Shown one piece after another: positions 52,332-61,790 of a DNA stretch of 64,000 bases. The notes beneath the pieces were generated by a model. It saw only the letters and a program-made list of their open reading frames with translations. It ran no database searches and had not been told where the DNA came from. Position 1 is the stretch's first letter. Every line of letters begins with the position of its first letter. A program made the translations under genes and the position numbers. The DNA is from Mycolicibacterium sp. P9-22 (GTDB lineage: Bacteria; Actinomycetota; Actinomycetes; Mycobacteriales; Mycobacteriaceae): the NCBI RefSeq assembly GCF_008329585.1, contig NZ_NPKP01000005.1, forward strand, positions 400,689-464,688, in the 5' to 3' direction.

Positions 52332-54323
52332 GTGACCACGGCTCAACGCTCCCAACCGTCGCAGCCGGCCTTGCCCGATCCGGGTGAGCAGGTTCCGACG
52401 GTGTCCTGGCCGATCGTCGGTATCTTCACCTTCGCGCTCGTGCTCTTCGGCGCGTCAACCTGGGCCGCGCTCACCGACACTTTGCCGGCGATCGCAACCA
52501 TCGCCGCCAGCGCCGCAGCCATCTTTGTCATGTTCACCGTGTTGCACGATGCGTCGCACTACTCGATCAGTTCACATCGTTGGGTCAACGTCGTTTTCGG
52601 CCGAGTCGCGATGTTCTTTGTCTCGCCCCTGATCTCATTCAAATCGTTCGCGTTCATCCACATTGAGCACCACCGCAACACCAATGACGGTGCCAACGAT
52701 CCCGATCACTTCGTCAGCGCCGCTCCCTGGTGGCAGCTGCCCGTCCGCTTCCCGGCAATGGATCTGCCCTACATCGGTCTGTTGGTACGCAACGTGCGTA
52801 GGCGCCCGCGCGCCGAGATCGCCGAGACGGTGGCGTTGATGATCCTCACGGTGACACTGATCGTGTGGGCCGCCTTCGCCGGTCAGCTGTGGACACTCGC
52901 GGTGGTCTATCTGATTCCCGAGCGGGTTGCGATGTTCGTGCTGGCCTGGTGGTTCGATTGGCTGCCGCACCACGACCTGGAAGACACCCAGCGCGAAAAC
53001 CGCTATCGCGCAACCCGCAACCGCGTCGGCTCGGAGTGGATTCTGACCCCCCTGCTTCTATCGCAGAACTATCACCTGGTCCACCACTTGCACCCGTCCA
53101 TCCCGTTCTATCGTTATGTCGCGGCGTGGCAACGCAATGAGGCGGCTTACCTCGACAACGACCCCGCAATGAACACCGTCTTCGGCCAGCAACTGGATGC
53201 CACGCAGTACCGCGAGTGGAAACGCCTGAACGGAAAGCTCGCCGCGCTACTCCCGGTCCGAGCACCGCGATCTTCGGCAGCGCGCCACGCCAGTACCCAC
53301 CCGATCCCCGTGAAAAGCGTCGAGCCGCTCACTCCTGGCAGCGTCAAAGTCACCTTCGACGTTCCCGATCACCTCCGCGACCAGTTCGGATTCCAGGCCG
53401 GCCAACACCTGACGGTCAATCACCGCACCGGCGGTAAGGAAGTGCGACGAAACTACTCGATCTGCACCTCGGCCACATCGGGAGACCTGGCGATCGGAAT
53501 TCGGCAAGTCAACGGCGGGGTGTTCTCCACCTTCGCGGTCGAAACACTGTGTGCCGGTGATGTCCTGGAGTTGATGACACCCACAGGGAGCTTCGGCGCA
53601 CCCCTTGACCCACTTGCTCGGCGGGACTACGTCGCGGTGGCCGCCGGCAGTGGCATCACGCCCATCCTGTCGATCCTGCGCACCACCATGGAGATCGAGA
53701 CCGAGAGCCGATTCACTCTCTTCTACAGCAACCGCACCGCCGAGTCGACCATGTTCGCGGCCGAACTCGACGAACTCGAAGCGCGATACGCGGACCGGCT
53801 CCGCCTCTTTCACATTCGCTCAGCTGAAGCGCATCATCCCGAATCGCTTCGCGGACGTATCGACTTGGCGAGGGTGCTGCGGTTGCTGGGCAGTGACATC
53901 ACCTCCATCGACCGGTGGTACCTCTGCGGCCCAGGCGATCTCGTCACAACTCTCCAGCGCGACCTCACGTCCGAGGGCGTGCCGTCCGAGCGGGTACACC
54001 TCGAACTGTTCCGCGGCACGAACCGAGCCGCGGTCCACGATTTTCCCGAGTCGGACGTGACCATCACGCTGGCAGGGTCAACGCACACCGTGGCACTCGC
54101 CGCCGGTGACACCGTCCTGGAATCCGCGCTGAAGAACAACATCGAAGCGCCGTATGCATGCCTCGGCGGGGCATGCGGCACCTGTAAGGCCAAGATCACC
54201 ACGGGAGCAGTGACCATGGAACAGAATTTCGCACTCCGCGCAGCGGAGCTGGAGGCCGGCTTCGTCCTGACGTGTCAGTCGCATCCCACCACGCCCACAG
54301 TTGCGGTCGACTACGACGCCTGA
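52332..54323 (+). CDS. Fatty-acid desaturase-ferredoxin reductase-[2Fe-2S] ferredoxin fusion
   Basis: 663 aa from GTG 52332 (GAGGAGTC upstream). Residues 20-300 are a membrane di-iron desaturase/hydroxylase with His boxes HDASH (72-76), HIEHHRN (about 110-116) and HLVHHLHP (about 248-255). Residues 320-560 are a ferredoxin-NADP-reductase module: RRNYSICTS, AAGSGITPILS, LCGPGD. The C-terminal plant-type ferredoxin has CLGGACGTCKAK (609, 614, 617) with a fourth Cys at LTCQSH (about 647). It is a self-contained desaturase or hydroxylase using NAD(P)H. Confidence 0.92.
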   Translation: MTTAQRSQPSQPALPDPGEQVPTVSWPIVGIFTFALVLFGASTWAALTDTLPAIATIAASAAAIFVMFTVLHDASHYSISSHRWVNVVFGRVAMFFVSPLISFKSFAFIHIEHHRNTNDGANDPDHFVSAAPWWQLPVRFPAMDLPYIGLLVRNVRRRPRAEIAETVALMILTVTLIVWAAFAGQLWTLAVVYLIPERVAMFVLAWWFDWLPHHDLEDTQRENRYRATRNRVGSEWILTPLLLSQNYHLVHHLHPSIPFYRYVAAWQRNEAAYLDNDPAMNTVFGQQLDATQYREWKRLNGKLAALLPVRAPRSSAARHASTHPIPVKSVEPLTPGSVKVTFDVPDHLRDQFGFQAGQHLTVNHRTGGKEVRRNYSICTSATSGDLAIGIRQVNGGVFSTFAVETLCAGDVLELMTPTGSFGAPLDPLARRDYVAVAAGSGITPILSILRTTMEIETESRFTLFYSNRTAESTMFAAELDELEARYADRLRLFHIRSAEAHHPESLRGRIDLARVLRLLGSDITSIDRWYLCGPGDLVTTLQRDLTSEGVPSERVHLELFRGTNRAAVHDFPESDVTITLAGSTHTVALAAGDTVLESALKNNIEAPYACLGGACGTCKAKITTGAVTMEQNFALRAAELEAGFVLTCQSHPTTPTVAVDYDA

Positions 54324-54381
54324 GGCCACCGAGTCAGGCAGCGCTTGCCCACGCGACGCGGTAGCGGGTCGTGCAGGGAAG

Positions 54382-55848
54382 TCATGACGTTGTTCCTCGC
54401 GGGTGTGCAGCGCGCAGCGGAGCCTTGTCCGTCTTGCCGACGGCGTTCTTGGGAATGGCGTCCACGACGGTGATCGACGCAGGGCGCTTGTAGCCAGCGA
54501 GGTTGCGCGCGCACAGTGCTTGCAGCGCTTGGATATCGATGGTGCGGCCGTCTCGGGGTGCCACGTAGGCGGCGACCGTTTCGCCCCATGTGTCATCGGG
54601 CACGCCGATCACCGCGACCTCCAGCACGGCGGGATCCTCGGTCAGAACGTCCTCGATCTCCTTGGGATAGATGTTCTCCCCGCCGCGGATGATCATGTCC
54701 TTGGACCGGCCCACCAGTGTCAGGTAGCCGTCGGCGTCGAGGTGGCCGACGTCACCGGTGTGCAACCAGCCCCCGATGATGACGCGCGCAGTTTCGTCGG
54801 GGCGGCCCAGATAGCCGCGCATGACGTTGGGGCCGGCGATGATGACCTCACCGTCGACGCCGGTCGGCACATCGGCACCGCCTTCGTCGACGATGCGGAT
54901 GCGCTGACCCGGGAACGCGACCCCGACAGTGCCGGCCCGACGTTCAACGGTGACCGGGTTGATGGTGGATGCACACGTTGCCTCCGACAGGCCGTAGCCC
55001 TCGATGAGGGGAAATCCGTAGCGAGTCTCGAAGCGGCACAACAATTCCGCGGAGGCAGGAGCGGCCCCACAGATGCCGAACCGTACCGATGACATGTCGG
55101 GGCGAACGTCGTCGGGCAACGCGGCGAGCAGGGTGTAGATCGTGGGCACCGCCGAGAAGAACGTCGGTCGGTGGTGTTCGACCGTGTCGAAGAACGTCCG
55201 CTCATCGAACCGCTCGGCGATGGCGACACTCGCGCCGGCCAGCAGCGGCATCAGCACACTCACCACGATGCCGTTGACGTGAAACAGCGGCAGGATCAGC
55301 AGCGACCGATCGGCAGGCCCGATACCGAGTGCTTGGCATCCCATGCCGGCCATCGCATCGAGGTTGGCGTGATCGAGCATCACGCCCTTCGGCACGCCGG
55401 TGGTACCGCTGGTGAAGATCAGCAGTGCCAGCGTCGACGGATCTACGTGCGGTGACAACTCGGCCTCGAGACCTTGTTGACGCAAGTCACTCACGGCCAG
55501 GGTGTGCACGACGGCGGGACCGGGCGCGCCGTCCTCGGCGACGAGCACCTGCGCGCTCGCGGACTCGAGCTGCCGAATGACCTCGGCCTCGGTCAGGCTC
55601 GGGTTGACCGGCGTGACCGTGGCACCCAACCGCCATGACGCGAACATCACGACCACGAACTCGACCCGGTTGCGCAGTTTGACGGCCACCACGTCGCCGG
55701 AACCGATGCCAAGCTCGTGCAGTTGACCGGCCGCCGCCCGCACTCGCCGCAACAGAACGGCATTGGTCAACGACACCGTGCCATCGGATACTGCGGGCCC
55801 ATCGGGATTCGCCTGGGCGCGAACGTCCGGTAGCGAAGCGAGGGTCAT
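54382..55848 (-). CDS. Acyl-CoA/AMP-dependent synthetase (class I adenylate-forming)
   Basis: 488 aa from ATG 55848, overlapping the stop of the upstream hydrolase (ATGA); the open frame runs far upstream in error. The adenylation core LIFTSGTTGVPKGVMLDH is motif A3, YGLSEATCAS is A5, GWLHTGDVGHLD is A7, and GRSKDMIIRGGENIYPKEIE is A8. The C-terminal PKNAVGKTDK includes the A10 Lys. It makes an acyl-CoA from a free acid and ATP. Last gene of a three-gene TetR-associated operon with a crotonase. Confidence 0.92.
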   Translation of the reverse strand: MTLASLPDVRAQANPDGPAVSDGTVSLTNAVLLRRVRAAAGQLHELGIGSGDVVAVKLRNRVEFVVVMFASWRLGATVTPVNPSLTEAEVIRQLESASAQVLVAEDGAPGPAVVHTLAVSDLRQQGLEAELSPHVDPSTLALLIFTSGTTGVPKGVMLDHANLDAMAGMGCQALGIGPADRSLLILPLFHVNGIVVSVLMPLLAGASVAIAERFDERTFFDTVEHHRPTFFSAVPTIYTLLAALPDDVRPDMSSVRFGICGAAPASAELLCRFETRYGFPLIEGYGLSEATCASTINPVTVERRAGTVGVAFPGQRIRIVDEGGADVPTGVDGEVIIAGPNVMRGYLGRPDETARVIIGGWLHTGDVGHLDADGYLTLVGRSKDMIIRGGENIYPKEIEDVLTEDPAVLEVAVIGVPDDTWGETVAAYVAPRDGRTIDIQALQALCARNLAGYKRPASITVVDAIPKNAVGKTDKAPLRAAHPRGTTS

Positions 55849-56762
55849 GCAGGCCGTCCCACCGGCTGCAGGTGGCGGGTGAGGAATTCGGTCTGGTCGC
55901 GCACCAAAGTTGCGAAGGGCTCGCCGAGGTAGAAGTCGAAGTGCCCGGCGTCGTAGCGTTTGATCTCGCCCAGGGGTGCTGTGCGCGCGTAGCGCAACGT
56001 CTGCTCCGGTGGTGTGACGCTGTCGGTATTGCTGACACAGAACAGGATTGGGAACTTGACCTTCTTTGCCGCGCGCCCGGGCCGGTACGTCGTCCCCGTC
56101 GGGGCGAATCGCGCCGCGACCTCGTTTCGGAACGTCGTCTCGGGCGGCAGCAGCGCCTCGTAACCGGGCAGGGCGTCCGCGGCGTTCATCAGCGCCACCG
56201 AGCCTGGGGGCCCGGCGAGCGGAATCATCACCGGAGTCCTGCGAAGAACCATCGAAACGAGGTCCCGGGCGACGACGGGCAATGTCTTCAGCGATCCAGC
56301 CGGGCCCAGCGCGAGCGCGGAGGCAAGCCCATCGGTGAACGGACACTGGGCCACCGCGGCCTTCAGTTCGGGATGACGCGAGGCCACGGTGATTGCATGA
56401 CCGCCGCCGAAGGAGCTTCCCCAGACGGCGATTCGGGTGCCGTCGATGTCGTGACGGTTCTTCACCCAGGCGATGGCAGCGTCCCAGTCGGCGAGCTGTC
56501 GCTTGATCGACAGGAGTTGGCGCGGCTGCCCGCCACTGTCGCCGAAGTGGCGGTACGTGAAGGCGACGGCCGCGATGCCGGCCTGCGCGAACCGCTCGGC
56601 GAACGCGTCCAAGCGCATCTCGCGGGTGGCTCCGAGGCCGTGGCCGAGAATCACCACGGGCGGTGACGCGACACCGCTTGGCATGTAGAGCCAGGCAGCG
56701 CAGCGGTCTTCGCCCGAGGTGAACGAGACGTCGGAGCGGGTGTACGACGGCGCAGTGCTCAC
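55845..56762 (-). CDS. Alpha/beta hydrolase
   Basis: 305 aa from GTG 56762, overlapping the crotonase stop (GTGA). GHGLGATREMR is the oxyanion motif, GSSFGGGHA the Ser nucleophile elbow, the acid lies in VSNTDSVTPPEQ, and the His is in DAGHFDFYLGEPF. It resembles the BD-FAE/dienelactone-like hydrolases that cleave acyl esters or C-C bonds. With an acyl-CoA ligase and a crotonase it likely serves lipid or alicyclic acid breakdown. Confidence 0.88.
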   Translation of the reverse strand: MSTAPSYTRSDVSFTSGEDRCAAWLYMPSGVASPPVVILGHGLGATREMRLDAFAERFAQAGIAAVAFTYRHFGDSGGQPRQLLSIKRQLADWDAAIAWVKNRHDIDGTRIAVWGSSFGGGHAITVASRHPELKAAVAQCPFTDGLASALALGPAGSLKTLPVVARDLVSMVLRRTPVMIPLAGPPGSVALMNAADALPGYEALLPPETTFRNEVAARFAPTGTTYRPGRAAKKVKFPILFCVSNTDSVTPPEQTLRYARTAPLGEIKRYDAGHFDFYLGEPFATLVRDQTEFLTRHLQPVGRPA

Positions 56763-57727
56763 TTGTGCACCGCCCCGTTGGTGTTGCCGACCTTGGGCAC
56801 CCGGCCCGCTTCGAGCGCTTGCGCGTAGGTGTCCGGGCGGTAGAGGGGAAGCTCGCCCGTGGCGTCGGTATCCGAAAGGTATTGGCGCATCAGCTCTTGA
56901 CCGTCCTTGGACTGATCGGTTGGGAAGAACTCGGTCCGCTCGACGTGCAGGCCTTCCGCCAGCGACATCGATCCGCCGAAGTACACCGCTCTCTTGATGC
57001 CCTCGACTGACGCCTTGGTTCGCTTGCCGAAGTACTCGGCCAGCTCGGTTGCCCGCGCGACGACCTCGTCGGGCGCCACGACGTCGTCGACGGCGCCATT
57101 GGCCAGTGCCTGCGCGGGTGTGAACGGCTTGCCCTCGAGGATCGCGACCAAGGACTTGTGGGTGCCGATCAGGCGTGTGAGTCGCTGGGATCCGCCGCCG
57201 CCCGGCATGATCCCGAGGAGGACTTCCGGCTGACCGATGAAGAAGTCCCCGTCGGCCATGACGCGAAGATCGCAGGCCCAGGCGAATTCGGCTCCCAGGC
57301 CGAGTGCCGAGCCGTTCAGGGCGGCCACGAAGATGACGCCGCTGGCGTTCATCTTCAGGAACGTCGCGTGCAAGCGGTCGAGCTGGCCCGCTCCGCTCAG
57401 CGGGGTTTTGTCCACCACGGGACCGGGGATCCCGGCGCGGTCGATGCCCCTGGCCACCCGCAGGGCGGCCGAGGCGCCGCGTCGGCCCAGCTTCGGCTTC
57501 ACGGCCCCGCCCTCTTGCAGCCAGCGTACGTCGGCATGGCTGACGAACCGGTCGGGGCGCGCGCCGGTGAACACGACGGCATGGACGCTTGGGGCCCGGC
57601 TCACCCGGTCCACCAATTCGTCGAGCTCGTTGGCGATTTCGAGACCGAACAGGCTGTGGGGGCCACCGTCGACCCGCACGATCAGGGTGGCTCCGCGGTC
57701 CTCGATGTCGAGGTGACTGTGTGTCAT
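56759..57727 (-). CDS. Enoyl-CoA hydratase/isomerase (crotonase)
   Basis: 322 aa crotonase. ALNGSALGLGAEFAWACDLRVMADG is the signature with the oxyanion glycines, and PEVLLGIMPGGGGSQRL follows with a Glu (E of QPE) as the second catalytic position. An insertion around residues 70-125 (KPKLGRRGASAALRVARG) makes it longer than typical 260-residue members. First gene of the operon, 40 bases downstream of two adjacent TAAC-N3-GTTA repeats. Confidence 0.9.
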   Translation of the reverse strand: MTHSHLDIEDRGATLIVRVDGGPHSLFGLEIANELDELVDRVSRAPSVHAVVFTGARPDRFVSHADVRWLQEGGAVKPKLGRRGASAALRVARGIDRAGIPGPVVDKTPLSGAGQLDRLHATFLKMNASGVIFVAALNGSALGLGAEFAWACDLRVMADGDFFIGQPEVLLGIMPGGGGSQRLTRLIGTHKSLVAILEGKPFTPAQALANGAVDDVVAPDEVVARATELAEYFGKRTKASVEGIKRAVYFGGSMSLAEGLHVERTEFFPTDQSKDGQELMRQYLSDTDATGELPLYRPDTYAQALEAGRVPKVGNTNGAVHK

Positions 57728-57768
57728 GGCTGCTGCCTTCGTGGGATTTTCGATAAGAGTGAGACGTT

Positions 57769-57781
57769 TATAACGAAGTTA
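57769..57781. promoter_or_regulatory. Operator ATAAC-GAA-GTTAT before crotonase operon
   Basis: Five-base perfect arms; the 13-base string recurs exactly, inverted, at 60781-60793. It lies 42 bases before the crotonase start. Confidence 0.8.
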
Positions 57782-57791
57782 TGTAACAACT

Positions 57792-57802
57792 ATAACCACG
57801 TT
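57792..57802. promoter_or_regulatory. Second TAAC-CAC-GTTA half-size site
   Basis: Four-base arms at the same spacing (TAAC-N3-GTTA), centred 22 bases from the site at 57769. Confidence 0.55.
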
Positions 57803-57983
57803 ACTGCGCTCGGGGCAAGGGTCACAGAAAGGGCAGGACTACCGACCACATGCGCGGACTTCTGCGCGCAGGGGTGAAACTGTCGGACCAGGTGACACAC
57901 GGGAGCGTGCCCACTCCGTGCGCATGAGGCGCCCGCATACCGTTACGCAGCGATGACCACCGGCAGTCACCGTGGCGTGAAGC

Positions 57984-58694
57984 TCATGCGGAGTCTTTGG
58001 CCGCCTGGCGCGTCGCATCGATCGCGGCGGCGTGAGAGGCATTGGCGGACTTCGCGTCACCGCCCAGTCCGACAAATATGTTCGTCATCATCGGTTGCAG
58101 GACCTGCCCGACGGGGTCCGGGAACTGAATGAAGTGACCACCCAATTCCAGCGTGACGAATCCGTGGACGGCGCCCCAAAGCTGCGGTGCTATGCCCTCT
58201 GGATCCTCATCGCTACGGACGCGACCACTGCTTACCAGCCGGACGCAGGCCTGGACCAGGTGCACATAGACAGTCTGGAACTCTCCCGATTGTCCGCTCG
58301 CAGCGGAGCGAGCATTTTGTACCGGGCGATAGCTGCCCCGCGTTGACAGCCCGAACATCAAGTCGTAGAGGTGCGGATTGTCCTGCGCGAACCTGCGGGT
58401 GGCCAACGCCATCGCGAACAGGGTGGTGACAGGGTCGTCGCTTGGCGGGGTGCCGATGAACGCGCGGGCGAGATCCTGGAACCCCTTGTCGGCCACCGCC
58501 TGCAGTAGCTCAGGAAGTCCGCCGAGGTGGTAATACACCGCCATGGTCGAAACTTGTGCGGCCTCGGCGACTGAACGCGCCTTGATCTCCGATGGCCCCT
58601 TCTCGGCGAGCAGTGCCGTCGCCGCGTCAACCAACCGCTCCACGGCCTGCTCTTGCGTCAGCCGCGTCGGTGTCGTCTTGCGTGGTTTCGGCAT
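57984..58694 (-). CDS. TetR/AcrR family transcriptional regulator
   Basis: 236 aa from ATG 58694 (frame open to 58856 without a start site). HTH: AARSVAEAAQVSTMAVYYHLGGLPELLQAV, the 'AVYYHxG' subgroup whose C-terminal domain is often a WHG-like one; VHLVQACVRLVSSGR and LWGAVHGFVTLELGGHF are visible. It lies between the crotonase and oxidoreductase operons, both of which carry the ATAACGAAGTTAT element, so it is the likely common repressor. Confidence 0.9.
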   Translation of the reverse strand: MPKPRKTTPTRLTQEQAVERLVDAATALLAEKGPSEIKARSVAEAAQVSTMAVYYHLGGLPELLQAVADKGFQDLARAFIGTPPSDDPVTTLFAMALATRRFAQDNPHLYDLMFGLSTRGSYRPVQNARSAASGQSGEFQTVYVHLVQACVRLVSSGRVRSDEDPEGIAPQLWGAVHGFVTLELGGHFIQFPDPVGQVLQPMMTNIFVGLGGDAKSANASHAAAIDATRQAAKDSA

Positions 58695-58724
58695 TACGCA
58701 GCGACTCCCATCTCGACCGGCCAA

Positions 58725-58744
58725 TAACTCGTAAAACGAGGTTA
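58725..58744. promoter_or_regulatory. Candidate autoregulatory operator before TetR
   Basis: TAAC and GTTA outer arms, with CTCGT-AAA-ACGAG nested inside, 30 bases before the TetR start. It shares the TAAC/GTTA ends with the flanking operon sites, but the wider spacing makes it a weaker match. Confidence 0.5.
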
Positions 58745-58861
58745 CAAGGACGATCGCGAGTCCGGCGAGTCGCCCTCCGCTCCCCCGGAGCCAGCTAGCT
58801 CGTGCCCCGACGGTGGTGCGATCGAGGCGTTCCTCGCCAACGATCGGTGGGCGCAACGGCC

Positions 58862-59863
58862 TCAGTCAAGTGCGACGACGACCTTTCCGGCCTTGACCTT
58901 TCCGCTCTCGACGTAGGCGAGCGCCTCGAGGGTCTGGTCGAACGGGAACGTTCTGTCCAGTACCGGGCGCAAATGGCCGGCGTCGTAGAGCGCGGCGAGG
59001 CTGCGGAGTTGCGAACCACTGGCCTTCATGAAGAAGAACGAGTAACGCACACCGAGCTTCTTGGCGGCCCTGCGGACCTTGCGGCTCAGGAACGACAGCA
59101 CGAATTCGAAGGGCTTGGGTGCGCGGAGCTGCTTGGCGAATCCGGCGTCCGGCGGACCCGCGACTCCGATCGCCAGGCCGCCGGGCTTGAGGACCGTCAG
59201 TGACTTCATCAGGTTCTCGCCGCCGAGTGAGTCCAACACGACGTCGTAATCCGAGAGGACCTGCGAGAAGTCCTGCTTCTTGTAGTCGATCACGATGTCC
59301 GCTCCAAGGTCGCGGACGAGAGCCTCGGCCTCGCCGGACGCCGTGGTCGCCACGTACGCACCGAGGTATTTGGCGAGCTGAATCACGGTGGACCCCAGCC
59401 CTCCGGCACCTGCATGCACGAGGACCTTCTGCCCTGGCTTGACCTGAGCCTTCTCGACCAGGATCTGCCAGGCGGCCAACGCAACCAGCGGGACAGCCGC
59501 CGCCTCGTGCAGCGAGAGCGATGCCGGCTTGAACGCCACGTCGTCCTGATCGATCGCGATGCACTCGGCCAACGTGCCGATCCGCAGATCACGGGGGCGC
59601 GCATACACCTCGTCGCCGATCTTGAAGTCACGGACGGTCGCACCGATGTGGGTCACCACACCGGCGACATCGTGACCAATCACGAATGGAGGCTTGTACT
59701 TCAGCAGTTGCTTGAACTCACCGTTGCGGACCATCTTGTCCAGCGGGTTGATACTGGCCGCGCTCACCCGGACGAGGACATCGTTACTGCCGACCTTCGG
59801 TTCGGGAACCTCGGCGGCACGGATGCTGTCCTTGCCGTACTGCGCGACGACGAATGCCTTCAT
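58862..59863 (-). CDS. Quinone oxidoreductase-like MDR family protein
   Basis: 333 aa zinc-less medium-chain reductase. FVVAQYGKDSIRAAEVPEPKVGSNDVLVRVSAASINPLD is the N-terminal barrel, VLVHAGAGGLGSTVIQLAKYLGA the NADPH motif. It lacks the Cys and His cluster of zinc alcohol dehydrogenases, so it likely reduces a quinone or enone with NADPH. Its ATG overlaps the SDR stop (59860-59863), and the SDR promoter carries the shared 13-base operator. Confidence 0.9.
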   Translation of the reverse strand: MKAFVVAQYGKDSIRAAEVPEPKVGSNDVLVRVSAASINPLDKMVRNGEFKQLLKYKPPFVIGHDVAGVVTHIGATVRDFKIGDEVYARPRDLRIGTLAECIAIDQDDVAFKPASLSLHEAAAVPLVALAAWQILVEKAQVKPGQKVLVHAGAGGLGSTVIQLAKYLGAYVATTASGEAEALVRDLGADIVIDYKKQDFSQVLSDYDVVLDSLGGENLMKSLTVLKPGGLAIGVAGPPDAGFAKQLRAPKPFEFVLSFLSRKVRRAAKKLGVRYSFFFMKASGSQLRSLAALYDAGHLRPVLDRTFPFDQTLEALAYVESGKVKAGKVVVALD

Positions 59864-60771
59864 ATCCGTTCACTTTCATTTGAGAAGACGGGCGCGACGG
59901 CTGCCAGGGTTCCCGGCACGACCTGGTCCTGCCGTCGCAATGCCGCGACCTCGCGTTCGAGGGCCGGGGTCACCTGGGCCGCGAAGCGCCTCATCCACGG
60001 CCATGCGACCGGCGAGTTCAGTGCCGCCTTCGCCCAGTTGGCCACCACGACGGCGCGCGGCACGTACACGCGGCTGCGTCGCCGCATCAGGCCGTTGACG
60101 ATCGCCTCAGCTGCGCGGTCCACGCTCGTGGTCACATTGCCCGGGTACGGCAACCTCGCCCGCAGGCCCTGGAATGAGGGAAGATCCGCCTCGGCGCCGC
60201 GGACGAGGTCGGTGTCGATCCACGAAGGATGGACGAGCCCGACAGTGATGCCGAGGTGGGCCACTTCCTGACGGTATGCCAGGGCAAGCATCTCAACTCC
60301 GGCCTTGCTGGCGGCGTAGGAGGCCAGCCCGGCGATCGGCGTGAACGAGATCGCCGAGGCGATGACCATTGCGTGCCCCCGACTGCGCTCCAGGTGAGGC
60401 GTCGCGTACTTGAGCGTTCGGAAGACGCCGTTGAGGTTGATATCCAGGACTCGCTCGAACGACGCCTCATCGGCCTGCCGCACGGTTCCGTACGAGGCGA
60501 CGCCGGCGTTGGCGACGACGAAGTCGATGCCGCCCATGACGTTTGCGCAGTCGTCGATCGCCGAACGCAACTCGGCGCCGTCGCGCACGTCGGCTTCGAG
60601 CCACGATGCACCAGCGCCCAGTTCATCGGCCAGCGCGCGCAACCGTTCTGGCTCGAGTCCGATGAGTGCTACCCGGGCACCTCGGGCGACAGAGAGGCGC
60701 GCCACCCGCTCCCCGATGCCGCGTGCGGCTCCGGTGATGACGAGCTTTCGGCCCGAGAAATTACGACGCAT
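59860..60771 (-). CDS. SDR family oxidoreductase
   Basis: 303 aa. KLVITGAARGIGERVARL, VVANAGVASYG and the active-site YAASKAGVEML with upstream Ser in ASAISFTPIAG. Beyond residue 190 comes an extended tail (VDRAAEAIVNGLMRRRSRVYVP) typical of long-chain SDRs near lipid genes. First gene of a two-gene operon with the MDR enzyme, starting 9 bases from the operator at 60780. Confidence 0.9.
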   Translation of the reverse strand: MRRNFSGRKLVITGAARGIGERVARLSVARGARVALIGLEPERLRALADELGAGASWLEADVRDGAELRSAIDDCANVMGGIDFVVANAGVASYGTVRQADEASFERVLDINLNGVFRTLKYATPHLERSRGHAMVIASAISFTPIAGLASYAASKAGVEMLALAYRQEVAHLGITVGLVHPSWIDTDLVRGAEADLPSFQGLRARLPYPGNVTTSVDRAAEAIVNGLMRRRSRVYVPRAVVVANWAKAALNSPVAWPWMRRFAAQVTPALEREVAALRRQDQVVPGTLAAVAPVFSNESERI

Positions 60772-60779
60772 GAAGTCAA

Positions 60780-60794
60780 TATAACTTCGTTATA
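60780..60794. promoter_or_regulatory. Operator TATAAC-TTC-GTTATA before SDR-MDR operon
   Basis: Six-base perfect arms around TTC; its 13-base core is the exact reverse complement of 57769-57781. Only eight bases separate it from the SDR ATG, so it may overlap the translation start region. Confidence 0.8.
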
Positions 60795-61113
60795 GGCGCG
60801 GCGCAATAGGACGTAAGGCTTGCGGCAATGTCCGGGACCGCCGTCCCATGCTCAAGGAAGTCGTAGTTCTCGATGGCCGTGCCCAACAAGCCCGGCAGAG
60901 CCACTCGTCTCAGTCGCGTCAGACCGGGCGGCGACGCGATCACTCCCGACCGGAAATGCCGAGTGAAGCTTGACCATCTGAAGTGACAGCGTTCCATTCA
61001 CCGAGATATCAAGCTCTTGCAGGACAGCAATACTCGTACGGTGCCTTCAGCCGGCTAGTTCGGCAACAACGTGGCGGTCAGCCGTTCAGACGAATTCGAC
61101 ATCGGGAGTGCTT
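60795..61113. other. Non-coding gap
   Basis: About 320 bases between the SDR operon promoter and the next TetR gene. Short open frames run through it but none looks like a protein; no further symmetric site was noticed. Confidence 0.4.
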
Positions 61114-61752
61114 GTGCCGGCTCACAGCGAATCGCACGGACGTCCCGTTCTCGTTGCCATGGCGACGCCCCTTAGGAGACAGCAGCGCCGCGCTCGAATC
61201 ATCACCGCTGCAACGCGCTTGGCTGCCCACGAGGTCGGTGCAGTTCAGATCCGTCAGGTGGCCGACCGAGCCGGCGTATCGCCGAGCACGGTGTACCGGT
61301 ACTTCTCGTCCAAGGATGATCTGTTGGTCGCGTGCCTTCACCAATGGCTGGCCGAGATCTCGCATCGCGGCCACGATGTCAGCCAGAGCACCGACCCAAT
61401 AGAGCGAGTGCTGTGTCTCACCGAGCGTCTCACGAACGAACTGCTGACTCGACCTCTACTTGCCGACGCCGCAGCGCGGGCATACCTGCATGCGCACGGA
61501 GAGGCAGCTGAGAACGCTGCACTCTGCCGGAACGCACTGAGCCAGATGTTCACTGACGCGCTTGATCACGCGGACAACCAGTATTCTCACGATATCGGCG
61601 ACCTGATCGCCGACGTTTGGTCAACCAACATTCCGGCCATCATCCAGCGGCGCAGTTCCATCGGCGGTCTGCTCAAGCGACTCGAGTCTGCGATGACCGC
61701 GATCGGTCTGGGCCCGGTACCCCTGCCGAGCGCGCGGTGCCACACGGCGTAG
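61114..61752 (+). CDS. TetR/AcrR family transcriptional regulator
   Basis: 212 aa from GTG 61114, chosen because GGGAG ends six bases before it; GTG 61108 and ATG 61159 are alternatives. HTH: AVQIRQVADRAGVSPSTVYRYFSSKDDLL (about residues 45-75), the KstR-like 'STVYRYF' subgroup. The C-terminal domain ALSQMFTDALDH is typical of steroid or lipid regulators. It is beside a truncated hydroxy-oxovalerate aldolase gene, whose intact relatives act late in aromatic and cholesterol-ring breakdown. Confidence 0.9.
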   Translation: MPAHSESHGRPVLVAMATPLRRQQRRARIITAATRLAAHEVGAVQIRQVADRAGVSPSTVYRYFSSKDDLLVACLHQWLAEISHRGHDVSQSTDPIERVLCLTERLTNELLTRPLLADAAARAYLHAHGEAAENAALCRNALSQMFTDALDHADNQYSHDIGDLIADVWSTNIPAIIQRRSSIGGLLKRLESAMTAIGLGPVPLPSARCHTA

Positions 61753-61790
61753 CGGCCGTGTGGCCGATGGCGCCCGCACCCTCGAAAGGC

